This document shows, in pieces, positions 41,805 to 50,343 of a stretch of 64,000 nucleotides of DNA. The notes beneath the pieces were generated by a model. That model had not been told where the DNA came from and searched no databases. It was given only the letters and a program-made list of their open reading frames with translations. The DNA lies in contig NZ_CP048815.1 in NCBI RefSeq assembly GCF_010977555.1, positions 3,402,501 to 3,466,500 on the forward strand. Reading direction: 5' to 3'. The position numbers and the translations under genes are program-made. Each line of letters begins with the position of its first letter. Within the stretch, counting starts at the first letter, position 1. Origin of the DNA: Caulobacter rhizosphaerae. GTDB taxonomy: Bacteria; Pseudomonadota; Alphaproteobacteria; Caulobacterales; Caulobacteraceae.

Positions 41805-42620
41805 GTGACCGTTTCCGAGGCCGAGAGCGAGGTGTTCGCACCGGCGTCCATCGCACCCCAGTTCGTCGAAGCACGCCTGAAGGGCGTCTCGGTTCCCGGC
41901 TATCCGGGCGGCGTCCTGCCCCAGTCCATGGCCGAAGGCTACGCGGTGCAGGACATCGCCATCGATCTCTGGCCGGACGAGCTGGTGGGCTGGAAGGTCG
42001 GCCTGGTCCCGCCGCAGCACCGCGAACGCCTGGGCGCCGAGCGCCTGGCCGGCTGCATCTTCAAGACCAAGGTCTGGGACGCGGGCGAGCAGCCCACGCC
42101 CTTCCGGTCGATCGCCGGCGGTTTCACCGCCGTCGAGGCCGAGTTTATCATCCGCCTGGGCAAGGACGCCCCGGCCGACAAGACCGAATGGACCGCGCAG
42201 GAAGCCGCCGACTATGTGGGCGAGCTGATCCTGGGCATCGAGATCGCCGGCAGCCCGCTGGCCACCATCAACCAGCTGGGCCCGCCGATCGTCGCCTCCG
42301 ACTTCGGCAACAACGACGGCCAGATCCTGGGCCCGGTGGTCGAGAACTGGCGCGACATCGCCTGGGAAGACATGCCCGCCGAGACCTTCATCAACGGCGT
42401 GTCGGTCGGCAAGGGCGGCGCGGCCTCGATCCCGGGCTCGCCCCTGGCGGCCCTGGCGTTCCTGCTGGGCCACGTCGCCTCGCGCGGCCGTCCGCTGAAG
42501 AAGGGCATGCTGGTGACCACCGGCGCCAGCACCGGGATTCACGACATTGCCGCCGGCGATACGTCCCGCGTAGACTTCGGCCCGTTCGGAAGCGTCGCCT
42601 GCGTCGCCGTTCCGGCCTAG
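41805..42620 (+). CDS. 2-keto-4-pentenoate hydratase-like (FAH superfamily) enzyme
   Basis: The 271-residue protein starts at GTG 41805 with GGGAGGA 8 bases before it. Recognisable features are AEGYAVQDIAIDLWPDELVGWKVGLV near the start, GGFTAVEAEFIIRLGKD (metal-binding glutamates), ILGIEIAGSPLATIN and LKKGMLVTTGASTGIHDIAAGD. These are shared with MhpD-type hydratases of the FAH superfamily. It is transcribed with the uronate transporter under a uronate-type operator, so it probably acts on a 2-keto-3-deoxy sugar acid rather than on an aromatic-ring product (inference). Confidence 0.82.
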   Translation: MTVSEAESEVFAPASIAPQFVEARLKGVSVPGYPGGVLPQSMAEGYAVQDIAIDLWPDELVGWKVGLVPPQHRERLGAERLAGCIFKTKVWDAGEQPTPFRSIAGGFTAVEAEFIIRLGKDAPADKTEWTAQEAADYVGELILGIEIAGSPLATINQLGPPIVASDFGNNDGQILGPVVENWRDIAWEDMPAETFINGVSVGKGGAASIPGSPLAALAFLLGHVASRGRPLKKGMLVTTGASTGIHDIAAGDTSRVDFGPFGSVACVAVPA

Positions 42621-42677
42621 AAGAGATTCGCGAACCGGCGGGGGCGTCGGAATAACTACAAGCCTAAGGGTGAGGAT

Positions 42678-43961
42678 GTGACGTCCATGGACGCTCCAAC
42701 GATGCCGGCTCCGTCTGCGAAGATCGGGCGGTACAGGTGGGTGATTGTCGGCCTGCTGTTCCTGGCGATGGTGATCAACTATGTCGATCGCCAGACCATC
42801 GGCCTGCTGAAGCCTCAATTGTCGAAGGAATTCGGCTGGGACGAGGTCCACTACGCCGACCTGGTGTTCTATTTCCAGCTGGCCTACGCCGTCGCCTACC
42901 TGGCCTGGGGCAAGATCATGGACAAGATCGGGGCCCGCTGGGGCTTCGGCATCGCGTTCCTGATCTGGCAGATCGCCCATATCGGCCACGCCCTGGCGCG
43001 CGGCTTCGGCGGCTTCGCCATCGCCCGCATGGGCCTGGGCGTTGGTGAGGCCGGCGGCTTCCCGGGCGGCATCAAGGCCGTGGCCGAGTGGTTCCCCAAG
43101 AACGAGCGCGCCCTGGCCACCGGCATCTTCAACGCCGGCACCAACATCGGCGCCATCGTCACCCCGCTCGTCGTGCCGGGCATCGTCTTGGCCTTCGGCT
43201 GGCAGATGGCCTTCATCGTCACCGGCGTCATCGGCCTGCTGTGGCTGCCGCTGTGGCTGATCGTCTATCGCCGCCCGCGCGAGCAGAAGCGCCTGTCGGC
43301 CGCCGAACTGGCCCATATCGAGCAGGACCCGGCCGACCCGGTCGAAAAGATCGGCTGGGTCAAGCTGCTGGGCAAGAAGGAAACCTGGGCCTTCGCCCTG
43401 GGCAAGTTCCTGATCGACCCGATCTGGTGGATGTTCCTGTTCTGGCTGCCCGACTTCCTGGGCAAGCGCTACGGCCTGGACCTGAAGTCGTTCGGCCCGC
43501 CGCTGATCGCCATCTACCTGCTGTCGGACGTCGGCAGCGTGGGCGGCGGCTGGCTGTCGTCCAACTTCATGAAGATGGGCTGGAGCATCAACAAGGCCCG
43601 CAAGACCACCATGCTGATCTGCGCCCTGCTGGCCATGCCGGTGGTCTTCGCGGCCAATGTCGACAACCTGTGGGTCGCCGTCCTGATCATCGGCGTCGCC
43701 ACCGCGGCCCACCAGGGCTTCTCCGCCAACCTCTACACCCTGCCGTCGGACGTGTTCCCGCGCGGCGCGGTGGGCTCGGTCGTCGGCATCGGCGGCATGC
43801 TGGGCGCCTTCGGCGGCATGGTGTTCTCCAAGTACATCGGCCAGGTGCTGGACAAGATCGGCACCTACACCCCGATCTTCATCGTCGCCGGCAGCGCCTA
43901 TCTGGTGGCCCTGCTGGTGGTCCACCTGCTGACCCCCAAGATGGAGCCCGTGAAGGTCTAG
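42678..43961 (+). CDS. exuT: MFS hexuronate transporter, ExuT-like
   Basis: The 427-residue protein with about 12 membrane segments belongs to the anion:cation symporter branch of MFS: RWVIVGLLFLAMVINYVDRQTIGLL, GEAGGFPGGIKAVAEWFPKNERALATGIFNAG and FWLPDFLGKRYGLDLK are typical of ExuT/GudP transporters. GTG 42678 and ATG 42687 are both possible starts. It is 57 bases after the hydratase gene. It should import galacturonate or glucuronate for the enzymes encoded at 51-64 kb; the gene name is given from family and context. Confidence 0.85.
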   Translation: MTSMDAPTMPAPSAKIGRYRWVIVGLLFLAMVINYVDRQTIGLLKPQLSKEFGWDEVHYADLVFYFQLAYAVAYLAWGKIMDKIGARWGFGIAFLIWQIAHIGHALARGFGGFAIARMGLGVGEAGGFPGGIKAVAEWFPKNERALATGIFNAGTNIGAIVTPLVVPGIVLAFGWQMAFIVTGVIGLLWLPLWLIVYRRPREQKRLSAAELAHIEQDPADPVEKIGWVKLLGKKETWAFALGKFLIDPIWWMFLFWLPDFLGKRYGLDLKSFGPPLIAIYLLSDVGSVGGGWLSSNFMKMGWSINKARKTTMLICALLAMPVVFAANVDNLWVAVLIIGVATAAHQGFSANLYTLPSDVFPRGAVGSVVGIGGMLGAFGGMVFSKYIGQVLDKIGTYTPIFIVAGSAYLVALLVVHLLTPKMEPVKV

Positions 43962-43988
43962 CGGCCGTCAGGCGCGCCTGGAAAACCA

Positions 43989-44016
43989 GCCCCCGGTCGC
44001 GAGATCGGGGGCTTTT
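43989..44016 (+). terminator. Intrinsic terminator of the hydratase-exuT unit
   Basis: A 10-bp stem (43989-43998 with 44003-44012, one G-T pair) followed by TTTT, 27 bases after the exuT stop. Confidence 0.9.
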
Positions 44017-44023
44017 CTATGCG

Positions 44024-44192
44024 CCCTCTCCCGGAGGGGAGAGGGAGGGGCCCGCGCTCGAAGAGCGTGGGAGGGTGAGGGGTGACGCCCTCACCGGTTT
44101 CACACGACGCCCTGCCGGCACGCCGTCCAACGGTTTACCCCCTCACCCTCCCATGCTGCGCATGGGCCCCTCCCTCTCCCCATGGGAGAGGG
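44024..44192. repeat. Long intergenic inverted repeat, family D
   Basis: Purine-rich left arm (44024-44082) containing GAGGGAGGGGCCC and GTGGGAGGGTGAGG, and the matching pyrimidine-rich right arm (44139-44192). Arms of about 55 bases with mismatches. This fills the space between exuT and the Gfo/Idh gene; the latter's TATAAG -10-like element abuts the right end. Confidence 0.8.
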
Positions 44193-44205
44193 CTATAAGA
44201 TCCGC

Positions 44206-45243
44206 ATGTCTTCCCCCCTCCCCTTCAAGGTCGCCCTGGTCGGCTACGGCTTCGTCGGCAAGACCTTCCACGCCCCTCTGATCGCCGCCACGCCCGGCCT
44301 GCTGCTGCACACGGTGGTGTCCAGCGACCCGGCCAAGGTCCTGGCCGACCACCCGGCCGTGAAGGTCGCGCCCGACCTCGACGCCGCCCTGGCCGACGCC
44401 GAGATCGACCTGGTGGTGATCGCCACCCCCGACCCACTGCACGCGCCCCAGGCCCACGCGGCGCTGGACGCCGGCAAGGCCGTGGTCATCGACAAACCGT
44501 TCGCCGCCGCCCTGGACGAGGCCCGCGCCCTGGTCGACCACGCCCAGCGGGCCGGCAAGCTGCTGAGCGTGTTCCACAACCGCCGCTGGGACAGCGACTT
44601 CCTGACCCTCCAGGCCCTGATCGCCGACGGGACGCTGGGCGAGGTCGTGCAGTACGAGAGCCATTTCGACCGCTTCCGCCCGGTGGTCCGCGACCGCTGG
44701 CGCGAAAAGCCGGGGGCCGGCGCCCTGCTGGACCTGGGCCCGCACCTGATCGACCAGGCCCTCCAGCTGTTCGGCCCGCCCCAGGCGATCCAGGCCGACC
44801 TGGCGGTGCAGAAGGACGGCGGCCAGGCCCCGGACTATTTCCACCTGGTCCTGCGCTATCCCCGCCTGCGGGTGCTGCTGCACGCCAGCCAGATGACGAT
44901 CGACTCGCGCCTGCGGATGGCCGTGCACGGGACGAAGGGCAGCTTCGTCAAGCAGGGCCTGGACCAACAGGAGAACGCCCTGAAAGCCGGCGTCGTCCCT
45001 GGGTCGCAGGGCTGGGGCGCCGATCCTCAGCCCGGAACCCTGACCACCCCTGATGGCGACGGGACGGCCAGCCGCGAGGTCGAGGGCGTCCCAGGCGACT
45101 ACCTGGCCTATTACGCCGCCATCCGCGACGCCCTGTCGGGCCACGGCCCCAATCCGGTCCCGCCGGACCAGGCCCTGGCGGTGATGACGCTGATCGACCT
45201 GGCCCAGCGCAGCGCCGCCGAAGGCCGGGAGCTGTCGCTGTGA
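44206..45243 (+). CDS. Gfo/Idh/MocA-family NAD(P)-dependent oxidoreductase
   Basis: The 345-residue protein has an N-terminal Rossmann fold (KVALVGYGFVGKTFHAPLI), the DLVVIATPDPLHAPQA strand and the catalytic-lysine motif VVIDKPFA (E/D-K-P). The C-terminal domain contains GALLDLGPHLIDQAL with the usual histidine. Family members oxidise sugars or inositols or reduce related compounds. ATG 44206 is very near a TATAAG (44194), so the message may be leaderless or nearly so. It overlaps the next gene by 4 bases (GTGA). Confidence 0.9.
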   Translation: MSSPLPFKVALVGYGFVGKTFHAPLIAATPGLLLHTVVSSDPAKVLADHPAVKVAPDLDAALADAEIDLVVIATPDPLHAPQAHAALDAGKAVVIDKPFAAALDEARALVDHAQRAGKLLSVFHNRRWDSDFLTLQALIADGTLGEVVQYESHFDRFRPVVRDRWREKPGAGALLDLGPHLIDQALQLFGPPQAIQADLAVQKDGGQAPDYFHLVLRYPRLRVLLHASQMTIDSRLRMAVHGTKGSFVKQGLDQQENALKAGVVPGSQGWGADPQPGTLTTPDGDGTASREVEGVPGDYLAYYAAIRDALSGHGPNPVPPDQALAVMTLIDLAQRSAAEGRELSL

Positions 45244-45704
45244 CCGACGCCGAGCGGTTGGCCGCCATCGCCGCCCAGGAAAAGGCCCTGGTGTTCCAGC
45301 GCTTCACGCTTGAGGACGCCTGGACCCTGGGGACCGCCCTGCGCGACGCCGCCCTGGCCCGCGCCGCGCCGGTGGCGATCGACATCAGCCTGCGCGACCG
45401 CCCGCTGTTCCACGCCGCCCTGCCGGGCGCGGGGCCGGATAACGCCGACTGGGTGCGCCGCAAGCGCAACACGGTCCTGGTCCTGGCGACCAGCACCCTG
45501 GCCGTGGGCCTGAAGCTGAAGGTCTCGGGCGAGACCCTGGAGCAGCGCTATGGCCTGTCGCTCAGGGACCACGCGGCCCACGGCGGCGGCTTTCCGCTGA
45601 CCCTGGCGGGCCTGGGCTGCATCGGCGCGATCACGGTCTCGGGTCTGCCGCAGGTGGAGGATCATGCGCTGGTGGTGGAGGCGCTGGAGCGGATGCTCGG
45701 GTGA
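45240..45704 (+). CDS. UPF0303 (heme-degrading-domain-like) protein
   Basis: The 154-residue protein has the UPF0303/GlcG-HbpS-like alpha-beta fold: KALVFQRFTLEDAWTLGTALRDAA, PVAIDISLRDRPLFHAALPG, WVRRKRNTV and GFPLTLAGLGCIGAITVSGLPQVEDHALVVEAL. The family has no settled function. GTG 45240 overlaps the oxidoreductase stop, giving a two-gene operon; such pairing with Gfo/Idh enzymes suggests a helper role in sugar metabolism, but this is inference. Confidence 0.85.
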   Translation: MTDAERLAAIAAQEKALVFQRFTLEDAWTLGTALRDAALARAAPVAIDISLRDRPLFHAALPGAGPDNADWVRRKRNTVLVLATSTLAVGLKLKVSGETLEQRYGLSLRDHAAHGGGFPLTLAGLGCIGAITVSGLPQVEDHALVVEALERMLG

Positions 45705-45706
45705 CT

Positions 45707-45785
45707 GGGGACACGCCCTTGCGGCGTGTCCCCGCCCGCATCCACGACGCCAAGACTGGGGGACACGCCGCAAGGGCGTGTCCCC
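45707..45785. repeat. Intergenic inverted repeat, family B copy 1
   Basis: Perfect 27-bp inverted repeat (45707-45733 with 45759-45785) starting GGGGACACGCCCTTGCGGCG; each arm is itself an imperfect palindrome. The same element occurs at 53480. It separates two convergent genes and can act as a bidirectional terminator. Confidence 0.9.
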
Positions 45786-45792
45786 GGCCCGC

Positions 45793-47763
45793 TCAGCCCT
45801 CGCCTTCGATCCCCAGCGCATCCGCGGCGCCGACGTCCCCCTCCCCCTCGTCCGGCGCGTCGGGCAGCGGGGTCGGGCGCTCGATCCGCGCTCGGATCTC
45901 CGGGTCCTTCAGTAGGGCCACCCGCATCACCTCGCGGGCCCGCGGCGCGGCGGCGCTGGAGCCGAACTGGCCGCCGTGCTCGATGATCACCGACAGGGCG
46001 TAGCGGGGGGCGTCGTAGGGGGCGAAGGCGATGAACAGGTTGTGGTCCTTCAGCCGCCAGGTGATCCCCTGGTTGCTGCGCGAGGCCCCGGCCGCGTACT
46101 GGCGCACCTGGGCGGTGCCGGTCTTGCCAGCCATCTTCACGTCGCCCAGGCCCAGCTGGCTCTGCTTGAAGGCCCCGCCCGTCGGATCGTTGGCCACCGC
46201 CGCCATGCCGGCCCGCACGATCTCCAGGTGCGCCTGGCTGAACGGCAGGTCGGGCACCGCGTCGCCGTGCGGCTGCTCGACGCCGCCGACCGACTTGACC
46301 AGGCGCGGGTTGAGCGCCTTCTTCCCATTGGCCAGCCGCGCGGTCATCACCGCCAGCTGCAGGGCGTTGACGTTGATATAGCCCTGGCCGATGCCGTACG
46401 GCACGCTGTCGCCCGGATGCCAGACCGGGTCGCGCTTGAAGGCGGTTTTCTTCCAGTCGCGCGAGCCGACCAGGCCCTTCTTCTGGCCCGGTATGCCGAT
46501 GTCGAAGGTCCCGCCATAGCCGAAGGCCTTGGCCGCGGCGGCGATCGGATCAGGGCCGATGCGCAGGGCCATCTGGTAGAAATAGACGTCGCAGCTGTTC
46601 TTGATGGCGGCGTGCATGTCCTGCACCCCGTGGCCGCCCTTCTTGTGGCAGTGCCAGACCCGGCCGCCGAACGCCCAGCCGCCGGTGCACAGCACCCGCT
46701 CGGTAGGGTCCACCCCGGCCGTCAGGGCCGCCATGGCCACGGTCGGCTTGAAGGTCGAGCCGGGCGGATAGGTGCCGGTCATCACCTTGTCCAGCAGCGG
46801 CTTGCGCTCGTACTCGGCCAGCGCCCGATACTCCGGCCCCGACAGGCCCTTGACGAAGCGGTTGGCGTCGAAGCTGGGGGCCGAGGCCATGGCCAGCAGG
46901 TCGCCGTTGCGGCAGTCCATGACCACGATGGCCCCGCTTTCGTCGCCCATCACCTCCAGGGCCCGGTTCTGGATGTCGGCGTCCAGGGTCAGGCGGATGT
47001 CGGCGCCGGGCTTGGCCGGGATGTCGCCCTCCGGGTCCAGGCGCACCGTGCGGCCCTGGGCGTCGACCTCGGCCTTGTTGGCGCCCGCATGGCCGCGCAA
47101 GGGGCCGTCGAAGGCCTTTTCCACGCCCAGCTTGCCGATCCGGAAGCCCGGATGGTGCAACAGGGCCTGGTCCTGGGTCGGGTCGTCCTTGGCCTTGTCG
47201 AGATCGCGGTCGGAGACCTTGGCGACATAGCCGATCACATGGGCGAAGGCCCCGCCGAACGGATAGACCCGCACCTCGCCCATGTCGGCGGTCACCCCCG
47301 GCAACTCCGGCGCCCGGATGTTGACCCGCGAGAACTCCTCCCAGGTCATGTCCTCCATCACCGCCACCGGCGCCTTCTTCGGCGCGTGGGCCAGGTCCTT
47401 GAGCAGCCGCCCGCGGCGGGCCGGATCGATGGGGACCAGCAAGGCCAACTCGTCCAGGGTCGCGGAGGCGTCGAAGCCCGTGTCCTTGGTCACCAGCAGG
47501 CGGAAGTTGGGGCGGTTGGAGGCCAGGACCACGCCGTTGCGATCATAGATCGCCCCGCGCGGCGGCGGCGTCAGGCGGTAGTTGAACTGGTTGCCGGCCG
47601 AAAGCTTCTGATAGCGCCGGGCCTCGACCAGCTGCAGCTGGGCCAGCCGACCGCTCAGCGCGAGCAGGCCGGTCGCCGCCAGTCCGCCCATCAGGAACGC
47701 GCGGCGGTGGAACATGCCCTGCCGTTCGTTGACCTCGGAGAAGAAGATCGCCGGCTCGCTCAT
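45793..47763 (-). CDS. Penicillin-binding protein 2 (peptidoglycan D,D-transpeptidase)
   Basis: The 656-residue class B PBP has an N-terminal membrane anchor (MFHRRAFLMGGLAATGLLALSG), a dimerisation/pedestal region with PPPRGAIYDRNGVVLASN, and a transpeptidase domain with the SxxK motif GSTFKP, the SxN-type motif NSCDVYF and KTGTAQV. The length and order match PBP2 (MrdA) of the elongation machinery. No mreBCD or rodA genes are adjacent, so this may be a separately placed mrdA or a paralogue. The C-terminal tail is acidic (PDEGEGDVGAADALGIEGEG). Confidence 0.9.
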   Translation of the reverse strand: MSEPAIFFSEVNERQGMFHRRAFLMGGLAATGLLALSGRLAQLQLVEARRYQKLSAGNQFNYRLTPPPRGAIYDRNGVVLASNRPNFRLLVTKDTGFDASATLDELALLVPIDPARRGRLLKDLAHAPKKAPVAVMEDMTWEEFSRVNIRAPELPGVTADMGEVRVYPFGGAFAHVIGYVAKVSDRDLDKAKDDPTQDQALLHHPGFRIGKLGVEKAFDGPLRGHAGANKAEVDAQGRTVRLDPEGDIPAKPGADIRLTLDADIQNRALEVMGDESGAIVVMDCRNGDLLAMASAPSFDANRFVKGLSGPEYRALAEYERKPLLDKVMTGTYPPGSTFKPTVAMAALTAGVDPTERVLCTGGWAFGGRVWHCHKKGGHGVQDMHAAIKNSCDVYFYQMALRIGPDPIAAAAKAFGYGGTFDIGIPGQKKGLVGSRDWKKTAFKRDPVWHPGDSVPYGIGQGYINVNALQLAVMTARLANGKKALNPRLVKSVGGVEQPHGDAVPDLPFSQAHLEIVRAGMAAVANDPTGGAFKQSQLGLGDVKMAGKTGTAQVRQYAAGASRSNQGITWRLKDHNLFIAFAPYDAPRYALSVIIEHGGQFGSSAAAPRAREVMRVALLKDPEIRARIERPTPLPDAPDEGEGDVGAADALGIEGEG

Positions 47764-47975
47764 CGCGCCACCCCCCAGGCGGGCAGGACGACAGGCTCAA
47801 GCAGCGTCGCTCGACAACGCGACGACGTCGCGGCGGCCAGGAGAATCATGGTGGTGGGATGGCCGCAGGCTAGGGTTGATCCGCCGCCAGAGTGGACCTG
47901 CGGGCCTCGCCGTCAATGGTCCGGCCTGGCCACGGCGAACAACATTTGCGTGAACGGCCCGCCGACCTGGAAGCG

Positions 47976-48009
47976 CGTTGGGGACAGGCCCATGGGCCTG
48001 TCCCCAACG
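47976..48009. repeat. Perfect 34-bp palindrome, probable terminator
   Basis: Bases 47976-48009 are an exact palindrome centred on CATG and containing GGGGACAGGCCC. It starts 3 bases after the stop of the small membrane protein gene (minus strand), where it would end transcription. It resembles family B in its GGGGACA ends but differs inside. Confidence 0.9.
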
Positions 48010-48011
48010 GT

Positions 48012-48203
48012 TCAGGTTCCGCCGCCGACCTGCAGGCCGATGCCCCAGCCCTTCACCAGGCCGACGATCAGCAGGACGATCATCGCCACCCCGGCCACGG
48101 AGACCAGGACGGTGACGAAGGTGATCGGGGAAATCAGGATCCAGGGCAGCACGGCCACGGCCGCCGCGACGAGAAAACCCAGAATGTACAGGAAGATACG
48201 CAT
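48012..48203 (-). CDS. Small two-helix membrane protein, 63 residues
   Basis: ATG 48203 follows AAGGAAAGGG. The product MRIFLYILGFLVAAAVAVLPW...ends GWGIGLQVGGGT and consists almost entirely of two membrane helices with a short PITF turn. No family is assigned. The longer frame to 48305 adds an unlikely polar extension. It stands alone between the amidase gene and a 34-bp palindrome. Confidence 0.68.
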   Translation of the reverse strand: MRIFLYILGFLVAAAVAVLPWILISPITFVTVLVSVAGVAMIVLLIVGLVKGWGIGLQVGGGT

Positions 48204-48273
48204 GAAACGCCCTTTCCTTGTTGCCGGCGAACCCTGACACAGAAGCAGTCGTTTCACAACTTTCATGAGAGCT

Positions 48274-49713
48274 TTATGCAAACTCTCCAAATCGGACACC
48301 TTCACCGACGCCGACGGCGGCGATCTCGGCCGTGATCCCCAAGGCCGTCGAGACCTGCCCGGCGAAGGCGATCGTCGTCAGATCCTCCAGGAACGGCCCG
48401 ATGAACTGAGCCCCGATCGGCAGGCCGTCCCGCGTGCGGCCGATCGGGGCGGCGGTGGCCGGCAGGTGCGGCATGCCGGCGATCAATGGCCAGGCGGTCT
48501 GCGGCCGGAAAGGAACCTCGGCGCCATTGACCCGCAGCGTCCGGTTCGCCCCCGGCCACGGGTTCGACCCGGGGAACGGCGGAAAGGCCGCCGTGGCGTA
48601 GCAAGGCGCGATCACCACGTCGAAGGACCGGAAGAAGACGTCCCAGGCCCGCCGCAGCACCTCCTGGGCGACCAGGCAGTCGTGATAGTCCTTGATCGTC
48701 GCCCGAGGCTCGGGCGCGTCGGGGCTCATGCCGGTCTTGTAGGTCCAGGCGAATTTCTCGACCAGGGCCTGGGAGTCGGCCAGGGACGGCAGCAACACGC
48801 TGTGGCGCGACACCGACGCCCCGGCCGTCTCCAGCACTGTGGCCAGGTCGTCGATGGCGGCGACGATCTCGTCGTCGACCGCCGCGGTCGGGTGTTCGGT
48901 CAGGACGAAGACGCGATAGTCCGCGAGCCGGCCATGGCGAGGAGCAGGCAAGGCCAGGCGGTAGGCCGTGGCGTCGCGTCCTTCCGGCCCCGACAGCACC
49001 TTCAGCGCCAGGTCGAGGTCGGCGGCGGTGCGGGCCATCGGCCCGGCGGCGGCCCAGGCCCGCCCCACGATGATCCCGCCCCCCGGCGGTCCGTGGCCCT
49101 CCAGGGAGATCAGCGGAAACGACGACAGGTGCCCATAGACGCCGCAGAACGCCGCCGGGATGCGGATCGACCCGCCGGCGTCGCCACCCAGCTCCAGGGG
49201 CACCATGCCGGCGGCCAGGGCCGCGGCCGACCCGCCCGAGGACCCACCCGGCGATCGCGACAGGTCATGGGGATTGCCGGTGCGACCATAGATCGGATTG
49301 TCGACCTGGTAGTCGGCCAAGCCGGCCGCCACGTTGGTCTTGCCCAGGATGACCGCGCCCGCCGCCTTCAGGCGCCGGACCGCGACGGCGTCCTCGGTCG
49401 GCCGGTAGTTTCGCGCCGTCTCCAGGCCGAAGGTGGTCGGCAGGCCGGCGATGTTGAAGCACTCCTTCACGGTCATCGGCACGCCGGCCAGCGGCAGGTC
49501 GGCGCCATCCGCCAAGGCCTGGTCGACCTGCCGGGCCTGGTCGCGGGCGCGGTCGAAGTCGCGCACGACCACCGCGTTGATCGGTCCGTCCAGCGCCTCG
49601 ATCCTGGCGATCGCCGCGTCGGCCAGCTCCAGGGCGCTGACGGACCTGGCGCGTACGGCGGCGGCGAGCTGCGTCGCGCTCGCCGTGGCGAGCGTGGTGT
49701 TCGATTGCGGCAT
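48274..49713 (-). CDS. Amidase (amidase-signature family)
   Basis: The 479-residue enzyme has the Ser-Ser-Lys triad: the catalytic lysine in [11 protein letters not shown], and the two serines in [37 protein letters not shown] 49713 is preferred to the earlier in-frame start at 49737. Such amidases hydrolyse varied carboxamides; family membership gives no substrate. Also possible is a GatA-like role, but gatB/gatC are not nearby and the sequence lacks obvious GatA context. It appears monocistronic. Confidence 0.9.
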   Translation of the reverse strand: MPQSNTTLATASATQLAAAVRARSVSALELADAAIARIEALDGPINAVVVRDFDRARDQARQVDQALADGADLPLAGVPMTVKECFNIAGLPTTFGLETARNYRPTEDAVAVRRLKAAGAVILGKTNVAAGLADYQVDNPIYGRTGNPHDLSRSPGGSSGGSAAALAAGMVPLELGGDAGGSIRIPAAFCGVYGHLSSFPLISLEGHGPPGGGIIVGRAWAAAGPMARTAADLDLALKVLSGPEGRDATAYRLALPAPRHGRLADYRVFVLTEHPTAAVDDEIVAAIDDLATVLETAGASVSRHSVLLPSLADSQALVEKFAWTYKTGMSPDAPEPRATIKDYHDCLVAQEVLRRAWDVFFRSFDVVIAPCYATAAFPPFPGSNPWPGANRTLRVNGAEVPFRPQTAWPLIAGMPHLPATAAPIGRTRDGLPIGAQFIGPFLEDLTTIAFAGQVSTALGITAEIAAVGVGEGVRFGEFA

Positions 49714-49839
49714 GGCTTGGGGCCCTTTTCGGTTCAAGGGCTCTGAAAGCTACGCATAAAACGGCGTTCGCCAAGACTTGAACTCAAACCATTCGGCCCC
49801 AAATCCGAAGTGCGGAAGGATGGCTGACCGCCCGTCCGC

Positions 49840-50283
49840 CTACGGCGCCACCGCCTCGGCCCCGTTCACGGCGAAGCCGTGCTGCTGGAGCGTATAGGTG
49901 CAACTGGGGCAGATGGCCCGGTTGGCGACCACGGCCTTGAGCACGGCCCCCTGCCACACGCCGCCGCCCTGGACGGCCGAGGAGAACACCGCCAGCGCCT
50001 GCTGCTCGGCGTCGTTCATGTGCCAGGTGCCCTGGCCGGGCGTCGGCGAGGCGCCGCCCAGGACCGGGACGTGGAGCGCGGTCTCCATCTGGCTGAGCAG
50101 TGTGCCGGTTATGCCGCTGGCGCTGGCGCCCGCCTCGGTGACCAGCACCGCCCGGTTGCCGTTCTGCAGCTTGATCACGGCCGCGCAGTACGAGGTGTAG
50201 CTCAAGGTCCGCGCGGGGAGATAGCCGACGATGAAGTTCATCGCATTGCGCGCCAGGGTGAGAGACTTCACGCTTTCCTCCAT
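49840..50283 (-). CDS. Unknown protein with a deaminase-like zinc motif
   Basis: The 147-residue protein from ATG 50283 contains NDAEQQALAVFSS and, about 35 residues later, ICPSCTYTLQQHGF. An (H/C/D)-A-E followed by C-P-x-C is the zinc-site pattern of the cytidine deaminase-like superfamily. Here the first ligand would be Asp instead of His or Cys, so activity is doubtful and the resemblance may be chance. A region rich in small residues (TEAGASASGITGTLL) precedes. No toxin, immunity or phage genes are adjacent. Confidence 0.6.
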   Translation of the reverse strand: MEESVKSLTLARNAMNFIVGYLPARTLSYTSYCAAVIKLQNGNRAVLVTEAGASASGITGTLLSQMETALHVPVLGGASPTPGQGTWHMNDAEQQALAVFSSAVQGGGVWQGAVLKAVVANRAICPSCTYTLQQHGFAVNGAEAVAP

Positions 50284-50343
50284 GAAAGTCAGACGTTTGG
50301 GCCAAGGGTGGCCAGCGATCCGGATAAACATTAAGGCGAACAA

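Noticed and set aside
44095..44105. ACCGGT in the exuT-oxidoreductase interval as an operator
   Set aside because: It lies inside the long inverted repeat and lacks the TGACA half-site.
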